From NCBI GenBank assembly GCA_026989715.1, contig JALSIU010000228.1, positions 1 to 15,381 on the forward strand: a stretch of DNA of 15,381 nucleotides, read 5' to 3'. A program made the translations under genes and the position numbers. Position 1 is the first letter of the stretch. Every line of letters begins with the position of its first letter. Under the pieces are notes generated by a model that was given only the letters and a program-made list of their open reading frames with translations, did no database searches and had not been told where the DNA came from. Origin of the DNA: Methylomonas sp. (lineage in GTDB: Bacteria > Pseudomonadota > Gammaproteobacteria > Methylococcales > Methylomonadaceae). Shown piece after piece: positions 1 to 6,404 of this stretch.

Positions 1-766
1 CTTGTTGCAAATGAAACAGGATGGGCAGAAAATCGCAAGTTTAACGGCTTATGATGCCAGTTTTGCGGCATTATTAGAGCAGGCGGAGGTAGATGTCATA
101 TTGGTGGGTGATTCCTTAGGTATGGTAGCGCAGGGGCATGCGAGTACCGTGCCGGTGACGGTGCAAGATATGGTTTATCATACGCAAGCCGTTAGCCGTG
201 GTTGTCGGCAAACCTTTATTATTGCTGATTTACCTTTTATGAGTAGTGCCACACCCTTGCAAGCGGCAGACAATGCGGCTCTATTGCTGAAGCAGGGCGG
301 GGCGCACATGGTTAAATTGGAAGGTGCGCATCTTGATGTGATTCGTTTTATGGTACAGCAAGGCATTCCTGTATGTGCGCACCTAGGCTTATTACCGCAA
401 TCTATTTATCAATTAGGCCGGTATGCCGTGCAAGGCAAATTAGCCGAAGATGCACAACGCATTTTGCAAGAAGCACGGGACATAGAACAAGCCGGTGCGC
501 AAATGTTGATTGTGGAATGTATTCCGGCGGATTTGGCACAAGACATTAGTGCGCAGCTTAGTATCCCTGTGATTGGTATTGGCGCGGGAGTGCATTGTGA
601 TGGGCAGGTTTTGGTGGTATATGATATGTTGGGTATTAGCTTAGGAAAGAGACCGCGCTTTTCTAAAGATTACCTGCAACAATCCGGCTCTATTTTAGCG
701 GCTATTCAGGCGTATGTAGCAGAAGTACGCACGGGCGCATTTCCATTAGCAGAACATAGTTTTTAG
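1..766 (+). CDS. panB: 3-methyl-2-oxobutanoate hydroxymethyltransferase, 5' partial
   Basis: PanB (ketopantoate hydroxymethyltransferase) transfers a one-carbon unit from methylenetetrahydrofolate to 2-oxoisovalerate, the first committed step of pantothenate synthesis in the cytoplasm. The readable frame gives 254 residues of a TIM-barrel enzyme. Visible PanB motifs are TAYD, VGDSLGM, ADLPFM, VKLEG, VCAHLGLLPQS, VECIP and IPVIGIGAG. The Mg-binding acidic residues of the family correspond to Asp37, Asp76 and Glu107, counted from the TTG codon at position 2. Compared with E. coli PanB (264 aa, from memory) about eight N-terminal residues are missing, so the true start lies upstream of the window and the TTG at 2 is not it. 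The C-terminus (EEHSF-like, here AEHSF) is complete. The stop is one base before panC, so the two are almost certainly co-transcribed and translationally coupled. Confidence 0.96.
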   Translation, partial: LLQMKQDGQKIASLTAYDASFAALLEQAEVDVILVGDSLGMVAQGHASTVPVTVQDMVYHTQAVSRGCRQTFIIADLPFMSSATPLQAADNAALLLKQGGAHMVKLEGAHLDVIRFMVQQGIPVCAHLGLLPQSIYQLGRYAVQGKLAEDAQRILQEARDIEQAGAQMLIVECIPADLAQDISAQLSIPVIGIGAGVHCDGQVLVVYDMLGISLGKRPRFSKDYLQQSGSILAAIQAYVAEVRTGAFPLAEHSF

Positions 767-767
767 C

Positions 768-1625
768 ATGACAGCGTGTTTTAAAGAAATAAAAGCATTA
801 CGAATGCAAGTGCAGGCGTGGCGCAGGCAGGGAGAAAGCATCGCTTTTGTGCCCACGATGGGGAACTTACATGCCGGTCACCTACGCTTGGTTCAGGCGG
901 CTAAAGTTCGTGCGGATCGCGTAGTGGTGAGTATTTTTGTTAACCCTACACAATTTGGCGCGGGTGAAGATTTGGCCAGTTATCCGCGTACCGAGCAAGA
1001 AGATGTGCATAAGTTACAAACGCAGGCCGTTGATGCAGTCTTTATGCCCAGTGTGCAGGAAATGTATCCTGATTTTGGAGCGGCATTAACAACGGTGAGT
1101 GTTAAGCAGGTATCGGAAAATTACTGTGGTGCAGTACGCCCCGGACATTTTGAGGGTGTGGCAACAGTTGTGACTAAATTATTTAATATTGTGCAGGCTG
1201 ATTTTGCCTTTTTTGGTGAAAAAGATTTTCAGCAATTGGCCGTTATCCGCACAATGGTGGTTGATTTGAATATGCCGGTTGAGATTGTCGCCGTGCCAAC
1301 AGAGCGTGAGCCTGATGGCTTGGCTATGAGTTCGCGTAATACATATTTGACGACTTTGCAACGCCGGCAAGCACCACAACTGTATCAGGCTTTATGTGCG
1401 GCAAAAAATGCCATATTAGATGCACGGCTATCATATGATGTGATTGAGCGACAATTTCAGCAAACCTTAAAGCAACAAGGTTTTGCACCTGATTACTTTA
1501 GTATTTGTCGGCGTTCTGATTTGCAGGCCGCGACTTCAGCAGATAGTGAATTGGTTATTCTCGTGGCGGCGCGTTTAGGCACGACGCGCTTGATTGATAA
1601 TATACAAGTCGATTGCGTTCATTAA
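768..1625 (+). CDS. panC: Pantothenate synthetase (pantoate--beta-alanine ligase)
   Basis: PanC joins pantoate and beta-alanine with ATP, through a pantoyl-adenylate, to make pantothenate. The 285-residue protein has normal family length. It shows the nucleotidyltransferase signature PTMGNLHAGH (residues 29-38, His35 and His38 being the HIGH-type histidines), FVNPTQF (57-63), RPGHFEGV, GEKDFQQ (150-156) and the KMSKS-equivalent loop MSSRN (187-191). The ATG lies one base after the panB stop, which fixes the start and indicates coupled translation. panD follows after a 69-nt gap with no visible terminator, so all three genes needed from 2-oxoisovalerate (via ketopantoate) and aspartate are together, except the ketopantoate reductase panE, which is not in the window. 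No damage or unusual residues seen. Confidence 0.97.
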   Translation: MTACFKEIKALRMQVQAWRRQGESIAFVPTMGNLHAGHLRLVQAAKVRADRVVVSIFVNPTQFGAGEDLASYPRTEQEDVHKLQTQAVDAVFMPSVQEMYPDFGAALTTVSVKQVSENYCGAVRPGHFEGVATVVTKLFNIVQADFAFFGEKDFQQLAVIRTMVVDLNMPVEIVAVPTEREPDGLAMSSRNTYLTTLQRRQAPQLYQALCAAKNAILDARLSYDVIERQFQQTLKQQGFAPDYFSICRRSDLQAATSADSELVILVAARLGTTRLIDNIQVDCVH

Positions 1626-1694
1626 CTACTTGTAAATAATATGCCGGTTTGTGATAATGGTAAGTTATGAAATTTTTAGAGAACGTAGACTGAT

Positions 1695-2075
1695 ATGCAC
1701 ATTACAATGCTTAAAGCAAAATTACACAGAGCAACGGTAACCCATGCTGAATTAGGCTATGAAGGCTCCTGTGCAATTGATGGCAAAATTCTGGATTACG
1801 CCGGAATTCGGGAATATGAACAAATTCAGATTTATAATGCCAATAATGGAGAGCGTTTCACTACTTATGCCATTAGAGCAGAAGATGGCTCGGGCATTTT
1901 TTCTGTTAATGGCGCGGCGGCGCGTCGTGCCTGTCCTGGCGATATCATTATTATTTGTACTTATGCCGAGTTAGATATTGATGAAGTCGATGAATTTAAG
2001 CCAACACTGGTTTATTTTAATGATAAGAATGAAATTGTCAGAACCAGTCATGCCATCCCGGTGCAAGCGGCTTAA
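1695..2075 (+). CDS. panD: Aspartate 1-decarboxylase (pyruvoyl enzyme)
   Basis: PanD decarboxylates L-aspartate to beta-alanine, the second substrate of PanC. It is made as an inactive pro-enzyme that cleaves itself between Gly24 and Ser25; the new N-terminal serine becomes the pyruvoyl cofactor. Here the motif YEGSC places Gly24 and Ser25 at exactly the E. coli numbering, and Lys9 (MLKAKLHR) and the SVNGAAAR loop are also present. The protein has 126 residues, the usual size. The start at 1695 matches the family N-terminus; the ribosome binding site is weak (GAGAAC about 10 nt upstream). It lies 69 nt after panC on the same strand and is followed by a hairpin terminator, so it is probably the last gene of panBCD. 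PanD may need PanZ for maturation in enterobacteria; no panZ is seen here. Confidence 0.97.
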   Translation: MHITMLKAKLHRATVTHAELGYEGSCAIDGKILDYAGIREYEQIQIYNANNGERFTTYAIRAEDGSGIFSVNGAAARRACPGDIIIICTYAELDIDEVDEFKPTLVYFNDKNEIVRTSHAIPVQAA

Positions 2076-2121
2076 AAAATTACCGGTGTAAATTTTTTCA
2101 TTTTAGTTTTTTAAGTTACCA

Positions 2122-2182
2122 ATAGGCGGCTCTTTTGTATAACATTCGTTTAAAAGACCGCCTATATTATTTTCCCCTCTTT
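2122..2182 (+). terminator. Probable Rho-independent terminator after panD
   Basis: The arms ATAGGCGG-C-TCTTTT (2122-2136) and AAAAGACCGCCTAT (2152-2165) form a 14-bp stem with a single bulged C and a 15-nt loop. They are followed by a T/C-rich tract (ATTATTTTCCCCTCTTTTTT). It sits 46 nt after the panD stop and ahead of the sigma-28 promoter, so it most likely closes the panBCD transcript and insulates the chemoreceptor gene. A shorter AT-only palindrome at about 2073-2098 precedes it. Confidence 0.65.
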
Positions 2183-2282
2183 TTTCCTGTATAAACGCTC
2201 CATTACAATATTTTTTAAGTTTTTAGATAACAGGCCGAACTTTGCATTAGTGCGAGGTGGTTCGTTAAAAATAAGGCATTAT

Positions 2283-2309
2283 TAAAGTATACTAAGCTCT
2301 GGCCGATAT
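2283..2309 (+). promoter_or_regulatory. Sigma-28 (FliA) type promoter for the chemoreceptor
   Basis: The sequence reads TAAA (2283-2286), exactly 15 nt of spacer, then GCCGATAT (2302-2309). The enterobacterial FliA consensus is TAAA-N15-GCCGATAA, so 11 of 12 positions match at the exact spacing. It lies about 130 nt upstream of a methyl-accepting chemotaxis protein, the kind of gene sigma-28 controls. This places the chemoreceptor in the late class of the flagellar cascade. The untranslated leader would be about 125 nt. Confidence 0.8.
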
Positions 2310-2442
2310 TATTTTTAGTCGTTGTGTTGCGCGTGTTCACATAGCATCATGTTAGCTTAAAACTAATGAGCATTGGCACAAGTGGCCGGTGGTTTGGAAC
2401 GCACATTTTTAACTCTATATTTTTTCTGGTAAGGAATAACTT

Positions 2443-4428
2443 ATGAGCATTCGTAATAGATTGGTATTTAGCTTCTCTAGTTTGGTGGTTATATTACTGA
2501 TTTTTGGGGGGCTGGCATGGAAGTATATCGGTGATTTAAGCCAAAAGGTCGATGCGATTACGCAATGGAAAGTGCCCGCCGCACAACTCGCTGTTAATGT
2601 ACATGCAGGGGCGTATGATGCCACAATTGAGCAATTGCGTTATTTGCTTGATGAAAAGCCGGAAGTTTATCAACGCGCTAAAGCGGTATTATCTAAGATG
2701 GATACTGACTTGATGGCCGTTGACCAATTAGCCAATCAGTTTAATGATCAAGCATTATTAGCACAGTCAGCGGCCGTTAAACAGAATGTCGCCGAATTTA
2801 GAGAGTTATATGGCCGTGGTGTACAGGCTGTATCAGATAACCGGCAAGCGGTAGAGATAATGCTGCAAGCGGGGCAAAGTGTCCTTAATGCAGCTGACCG
2901 GTTTGCCGCTAAGCAAGAGCGTGATTATGCTGCGCTGATGGCGCAAGGCACGACACCTTACTCACTAAATATAAAAGTTCAGAAGTATATTCTGGTGAAT
3001 AAAATAAAAGCATTAGCCTATACGATTATTCAGCATGAAAAGCAGGAACGCTTGTATCAAGATAGAAAATATTATCACATGATGCAAAAAGAGTTGCCTG
3101 AGTTAATGGGGTTGTACGACACACTACAAAGAAAAACCAAAGAACCGGCAGAGCTCAAGCAAATTCAAACGGCACGTATGGCAACGAAGCACTATGCAGA
3201 GGCGGCGGCTAAATGGGTAGCAAATGATGATAAGTTGCAAGGTATCGTTCGTAAAATGGATACCATTGCCAGTGATGCGCGTCAATCAGCATTGGAGGCT
3301 GAAAATAATGCTTGGCATAATGTTGCGCTGATGGGGCAAGAAACAACGGCCTTAGTGCAACAGGCCAATATCATTATTATTGTAACGGTATTGGTGGGTT
3401 TAGTGATTGGGATTATATTGGCCATTCATATCCCCAATAAAATAGTGCAATCCATTAATGCTTTAAGCATGTTTGCCGCTTCGTTTGGTAAAGGTAATTT
3501 AAGGGCACGCTCGCATTTTGCGCCAACAGATGAAATTGGCATTATGGCGGGTGAGTTTGATCGTGCGGCCGAAAATCTACAAGGGATTATGGGGAGCGTC
3601 ACAGAGCATGCCAGAGAATTAGCCAGTCATGCAGAGCAATTATCGACTTCAGTGGCAGGCAACCTTAGCGGAGTGCGCCAACAGAAAGAAAATACCGAGC
3701 AGGTTGCAACCGCTATTAATCAGTTATCTGCAACGGTGGTAGAAGTATCGCGTAATGCATCGCAGGCAGCAGAAGCGGCAGGGGATGCAGACAATCAGGC
3801 CAACGAAGGCAGTCAAGTCGTTTTAGATTCTGTGGGCTTCATTCATTCTTTAGCCAGCGAAATAGACCAAGCAACCTCGGTTATCCAACAGCTTGAAGCT
3901 GATGTGGGCGATATCGGCAGTATTTTGGAGGTTATTCGTAGCGTTTCCGAACAGACGAACTTATTGGCATTAAATGCAGCCATTGAAGCTGCGCGTGCTG
4001 GTGAACATGGCCGTGGTTTTGCCGTGGTTGCCGATGAAGTACGTACTTTGGCCAGTAGAACGCAATCGTCAACGGATGAAATTCAAGCCATGATTGAGAA
4101 ATTGCAATCAGGTGCAAAAAGTGCGGTAGCTGCCATGAGTGCCAGCCAAGACATGGCAGGAAAAAGCGTAGAGCAAGCCAGTGATTCCGGTAATGCGTTT
4201 ACAGCCATTACAGGAGCAATTTCCACCATTAAGGATATGAGTATGCAAATTGCAACGGCTTCTTCACAGCAAAGCGTAGTGACTGAAGAAATTAATAAAA
4301 ATATTACGGTGATTAGTGAAATTGCTGATGGCAGTGTTAGCTCAGCAAATAGCACACTAACAGCAAGCCGTGATCTGGCCAAACTCTCGGAAGAGCTGGA
4401 GTCTTTAGTAGGGAAATTTAAGATATAG
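2443..4428 (+). CDS. Methyl-accepting chemotaxis protein (transmembrane chemoreceptor)
   Basis: This 661-residue chemoreceptor senses a ligand in the periplasm and controls the CheA kinase. Order of parts: short cytoplasmic N-terminus (MSIRNRL); TM1 at about residues 8-30; a long, mostly helical periplasmic domain (about 31-305) that looks like a helical-bundle sensor, possibly two bundles in tandem given its about 275 residues; TM2 at about 309-331 (IIIIVTVLVGLVIGIILAI); a HAMP domain to about 385; and the coiled-coil signalling domain with the nearly invariant hairpin tip SEQTNLLALNAAIEAARAGE and GRGFAVVADEVRTLA at about 500-540. There is no CheR/CheB-tethering pentapeptide at the C-terminus (it ends LVGKFKI). 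A good ribosome binding site (GGTAAGGAA) precedes the ATG. It is a single-gene unit behind a sigma-28 promoter. The ligand cannot be inferred. Confidence 0.95.
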   Translation: MSIRNRLVFSFSSLVVILLIFGGLAWKYIGDLSQKVDAITQWKVPAAQLAVNVHAGAYDATIEQLRYLLDEKPEVYQRAKAVLSKMDTDLMAVDQLANQFNDQALLAQSAAVKQNVAEFRELYGRGVQAVSDNRQAVEIMLQAGQSVLNAADRFAAKQERDYAALMAQGTTPYSLNIKVQKYILVNKIKALAYTIIQHEKQERLYQDRKYYHMMQKELPELMGLYDTLQRKTKEPAELKQIQTARMATKHYAEAAAKWVANDDKLQGIVRKMDTIASDARQSALEAENNAWHNVALMGQETTALVQQANIIIIVTVLVGLVIGIILAIHIPNKIVQSINALSMFAASFGKGNLRARSHFAPTDEIGIMAGEFDRAAENLQGIMGSVTEHARELASHAEQLSTSVAGNLSGVRQQKENTEQVATAINQLSATVVEVSRNASQAAEAAGDADNQANEGSQVVLDSVGFIHSLASEIDQATSVIQQLEADVGDIGSILEVIRSVSEQTNLLALNAAIEAARAGEHGRGFAVVADEVRTLASRTQSSTDEIQAMIEKLQSGAKSAVAAMSASQDMAGKSVEQASDSGNAFTAITGAISTIKDMSMQIATASSQQSVVTEEINKNITVISEIADGSVSSANSTLTASRDLAKLSEELESLVGKFKI

Positions 4429-4434
4429 GCGATA

Positions 4435-4493
4435 GCTAAGAAGGTGTATTTTTACCGCTTAGCCTTATGATTGATCAAAAAATAATGGATCAA
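4435..4493 (+). terminator. Weak hairpins after the chemoreceptor gene, possible terminator
   Basis: Two short inverted repeats follow the stop codon. GCTAAG (4435-4440) pairs with CTTAGC (4458-4463), with an inner GGT/ACC pairing; TTGATC (4471-4476) pairs with GATCAA (4488-4493). Neither is followed by a clear run of T, so intrinsic termination is only possible, not shown. Confidence 0.3.
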
Positions 4494-4538
4494 GCCTTTA
4501 GTTTATGTGCGTTTTGTTGTTTTAAGAGTGCCGGAAAA

Positions 4539-4836
4539 TGGCTTTGTTGCATAAATCATTGTAATTCCCATATTCTAGGGTATGAAGAGCAAAAAGAAGC
4601 AACAATACAAACTAAAAAACTGGTCAAATTATAATCAAGCCTTAACCAATCGAGGTTCATTAGCAATATGGATTGATGAATCCATGGTAGAGCAGTGGAG
4701 CATCCCGAAAAAAGTGGATATAGAGGCAGCCCAATGACTTATTCTGATGTAGCGATTCAATGTGCCTTGGCACTGATGAAATATCAAAAGGGACTATGGT
4801 AAATCACGCCGCTAATTTTTTTATGCAACAAAGCCA
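4539..4836 (+). mobile_element. IS5-family insertion sequence remnant, internally deleted (MITE-like)
   Basis: A 298-bp segment is bounded by perfect 17-bp terminal inverted repeats, TGGCTTTGTTGCATAAA at 4539-4555 and its reverse complement at 4820-4836. The sequence is typical of IS5/IS903-like ends (GGCTTTGTTG). Inside are only fragments of the transposase N-terminal region; the catalytic core is missing. I see no matching target-site duplication (the nine bases on either side of the inner GGC/GCC ends, CCGGAAAAT and AGATTAAAC, do not match). With both ends intact the element could still be mobilised in trans if a full-length relative exists elsewhere in the genome. Confidence 0.85.
4582..4802 (+). 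pseudogene. IS5-family transposase fragment, frameshifted and truncated
   Basis: The frame starting at ATG 4582 encodes 51 residues including NWSNYNQALTNRGSL and AIWIDE, the N-terminal pattern of IS5/IS903-type DDE transposases (NW-x-YN-x-AL-x-RGS-x-x-WID). It stops at 4737. The expected continuation is in another frame: around 4715-4800 the bases read GYRGSPMTYSDVAIQCALAL, matching the family's K-RGRP-x-x-YSDxAI-x-x-AL segment, ending at TAA 4800-4802. The frame change falls at or just after the run of six A at about 4707-4713, so an indel in that homopolymer is the simplest cause. Everything after the first 75 or so residues, including the DDE catalytic residues, is deleted. Not functional. 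Confidence 0.8.
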
Positions 4837-4861
4837 GATTAAACACATAAAAAATATGCCT

Positions 4862-5839
4862 TTAATTTAGATAAGGACTTTTTAAAACATTACCCTTACG
4901 TGTTACGCGATCAAAACTAAAAACATGCTCTCTTGGACTTTCAGAACATCGACCTACTAAACGCCTTGGATAATCTGGTTCACCTTTATCAAGATAAACC
5001 GTTGCTCCACAAATTAAACATGGTGCCGTATAACGAACCAATCTAATAAATCTTTGTTCTCCATCTTTAAATAATTCTAATTGTGCAGGTTTCTCTTTAA
5101 TTGCCGTACACAAATCAAATGCAGGTATGATTCGGTCATCAAATAAATACACCCAAGGCTTAATAACCCATATCCAAACAATATAAGGAAGAATAAAAAC
5201 ATTGATAAAAAGCGATATTTCCCTAGTCGTCACTGGTTGAGGAATTGAAAGAGTCATCCAAGAAAAATAAGACAATAAAACAACACTAGCTCCCACGATT
5301 ATCATCCAACCAATAATGATCCATATAGACCATTTAGATAACTTCAATTGTCCATCTTTTAAAAAAAAGTTCAAAAACCATATCAGTTTAATTTCCCTTC
5401 TTTCAGCTATCTCATAATCAATATGAGTTTTATTATTATCTTTTTCTAAGACTGTATTTTCCTTAATAATTTCTGGCAATAACTCAGATTTTATCCAATA
5501 CTTAGTTTCTATACCTCGACCACCGCCAGACTTATCACAAGTTATCATAGGAAATGAGTCTAAATTTTTCTCCCTAGCTAATTGAATAACATCTTTTTTT
5601 CTAGATTCCCAATAAGGAAGAACAGTATTCTTCCAGTCCATCCATTTACTAACTTTATGATCATCAATTAACTCATTAGTAGCTGCTACTATTTCTTTTT
5701 TTGTAAATTTCCTTTGTTCCTCATCAAAGTCAGCTTTTTTTAATGATTCTTCAGCTAACGCTCTTAAAATACTGTGAGCTTTTTGATCACTTGGAACTTG
5801 ATCTAGCCAATCAATAAGGCATTGAATTACTTCACGCAT
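4862..5839 (-). CDS. Unknown two-TM membrane protein with C-terminal zinc-ribbon-like motif
   Basis: I do not recognise this 325-residue protein. The N-terminal part (1-165) is soluble and highly charged. Residues 98-117 (PMITCDKSGGGRGIETKYWI) resemble the wing of a winged-helix fold, as in small DNA-binding proteins, but this is only a shape resemblance. Two hydrophobic segments follow, 171-192 and 209-232, joined by a short loop. The C-terminal part has CLIC (Cys274, Cys277), then Cys298 and His305, a plausible treble-clef or zinc-ribbon site. The gene is strongly AT-rich (lysine-, isoleucine- and asparagine-rich product, many A/T third positions), unlike pan, pdxA or ksgA, which suggests horizontal acquisition. 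The start ATG is preceded by GGTGG. It lies between an IS remnant and a divergent zinc-ribbon miniprotein. Function unknown; a membrane-anchored sensor or accessory protein is a guess. Confidence 0.75.
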   Translation of the reverse strand: MREVIQCLIDWLDQVPSDQKAHSILRALAEESLKKADFDEEQRKFTKKEIVAATNELIDDHKVSKWMDWKNTVLPYWESRKKDVIQLAREKNLDSFPMITCDKSGGGRGIETKYWIKSELLPEIIKENTVLEKDNNKTHIDYEIAERREIKLIWFLNFFLKDGQLKLSKWSIWIIIGWMIIVGASVVLLSYFSWMTLSIPQPVTTREISLFINVFILPYIVWIWVIKPWVYLFDDRIIPAFDLCTAIKEKPAQLELFKDGEQRFIRLVRYTAPCLICGATVYLDKGEPDYPRRLVGRCSESPREHVFSFDRVTRKGNVLKSPYLN

Positions 5840-5898
5840 AAACCACCATAAACTGGAATTAAGGGGTTTTGTGACTTTTTAATAAATAAAAAATACAT
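5827..5898 (-). CDS. Possible 23-codon leader peptide overlapping the start of the unknown membrane gene
   Basis: On the minus strand AAAGGAG is followed 11 nt later by an ATG that opens a 23-codon frame (begins MYFLFIKKSQNPL). It ends at TAA 11 bases inside the following 325-codon gene, in a different frame. The purine-rich site is stronger than the GGTGG in front of the main gene, so translational coupling through this short frame is conceivable. No homology is recognised and the frame could be chance in AT-rich DNA. Confidence 0.2.
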   Translation of the reverse strand: MYFLFIKKSQNPLIPVYGGLCVK

Positions 5899-5937
5899 AA
5901 AAATAAAGACTCCTTTGTGAACTTTTGTACATAAATT

Positions 5938-6117
5938 ATGATTTATAAAATAGATCGTTATTCTGATAAATATAGAGAAGTTTTTCGTCTATCACCCATA
6001 TATTGTGAGTATTGCAATGGTGATTTAAAAGGCCATAAAACCATAGAAAATAACCAAAAATTATTTTTTTTAAAATGTAGAAATTGTAAAAAAGAGATTA
6101 AAGTAATTGATTATTAA
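5938..6117 (+). CDS. Zinc-ribbon miniprotein, 59 residues, function unknown
   Basis: This short frame reads MIYKIDRYSDKYREVF at its start and carries two CxxC knuckles, CEYC at residues 23-26 and CRNC at 47-50, 20 residues apart. That is the spacing of a rubredoxin-like zinc ribbon, and it makes chance unlikely. It ends in a lysine-rich tail. An in-frame TAA lies two codons before the ATG, so this start is nearly forced; no Shine-Dalgarno sequence is visible, which lowers confidence or implies leaderless or weak translation. It is divergent from the 325-residue membrane protein, 98 nt away, and shares its strong AT bias. Small zinc ribbons of this kind often bind nucleic acid or partner proteins; nothing in the sequence says which. 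Confidence 0.5.
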   Translation: MIYKIDRYSDKYREVFRLSPIYCEYCNGDLKGHKTIENNQKLFFLKCRNCKKEIKVIDY

Positions 6118-6258
6118 AAGCTTTTAATAAATATAACTTACTATTAAATTTCCTTATAGGTATTATAATTAGATTTTCTTTACACACAAAACGGCGATGA
6201 TAATAAATTTCAATTATGTGAATAATTTTTATTATCCTCTTATTATTTAAACCTTTAC
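6118..6258. other. AT-rich non-coding stretch before the REP-like palindrome
   Basis: No coding frame is convincing here. One inverted repeat is visible: GATAATAAA (6199-6207) and TTTATTATC (6228-6236), with a 20-nt loop. It may belong to the mobile element that carried the adjacent palindromes, or be a weak hairpin of the miniprotein transcript. Confidence 0.4.
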
Positions 6259-6315
6259 AGGCATGGATTACGAGGCTTTAGCCTCGTAATCCATGCCTTG
6301 GTGGCTTCTACCACC
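6259..6315. repeat. REP-like double hairpin (19-bp perfect palindrome plus short GGTGG/CCACC hairpin)
   Basis: AGGCATGGATTACGAGGCT (6259-6277) is followed by TT and then its exact reverse complement (6280-6298). One base later, GGTGG (6300-6304) and CCACC (6311-6315) form a second hairpin with a 6-nt loop. Read on the minus strand, a GTAG tetranucleotide precedes the long palindrome by about 10 nt; REP sequences recognised by TnpA-REP (RAYT) transposases are typically GTAG followed by an imperfect palindrome. The start of a RAYT gene lies 35 bp downstream, which supports this reading. There is no T tract on either side, so it is not an ordinary terminator. Confidence 0.7.
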
Positions 6316-6350
6316 CGTAAAACGAAGCAAAATCACAACAAGGAAAAAGC

Positions 6351-6404
6351 ATGCCAAGAAGTCGTTATAAAGTAACTCAAAATAACAGTCCTTATTTTTG
6401 CTGA
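6351..6404 (+). pseudogene. Truncated N-terminus of a REP-associated tyrosine transposase (RAYT)
   Basis: After a good ribosome binding site (AAGGA at 6340-6344, 6 nt before the ATG) a frame begins MPRSRYKVTQNNSPYF and stops after 17 codons. Many RAYT (Y1 transposase, TnpA-REP) proteins begin with MPRSRY, a short polar stretch, then P(Y/H)F followed by V-T-C-T. The match breaks at PYF, where the sequence runs into the 3' end of hyi (TTA stop at 6392-6394, minus strand). The HUH motif and catalytic Tyr are absent. The call rests on recall of the family start and on the REP-like hairpins just upstream, so it is likely rather than certain. Confidence 0.6.

Noticed and set aside
4083..4382. 99-codon minus-strand frame inside the chemoreceptor signalling domain
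   Set aside because: Antisense shadow of a conserved coiled-coil region; no ribosome binding site or family resemblance.
4531..4845. Target-site duplication around the IS5-like remnant
   Set aside because: The flanking bases (GGAAAA on the left, GATTAA on the right) do not match at 3, 4 or 9 bp, so no duplication can be claimed.
6259..6298. The 19-bp palindrome as a Rho-independent terminator for hyi or the miniprotein
   Set aside because: No run of T follows on either strand; the neighbouring hairpin and RAYT start fit a REP element better.
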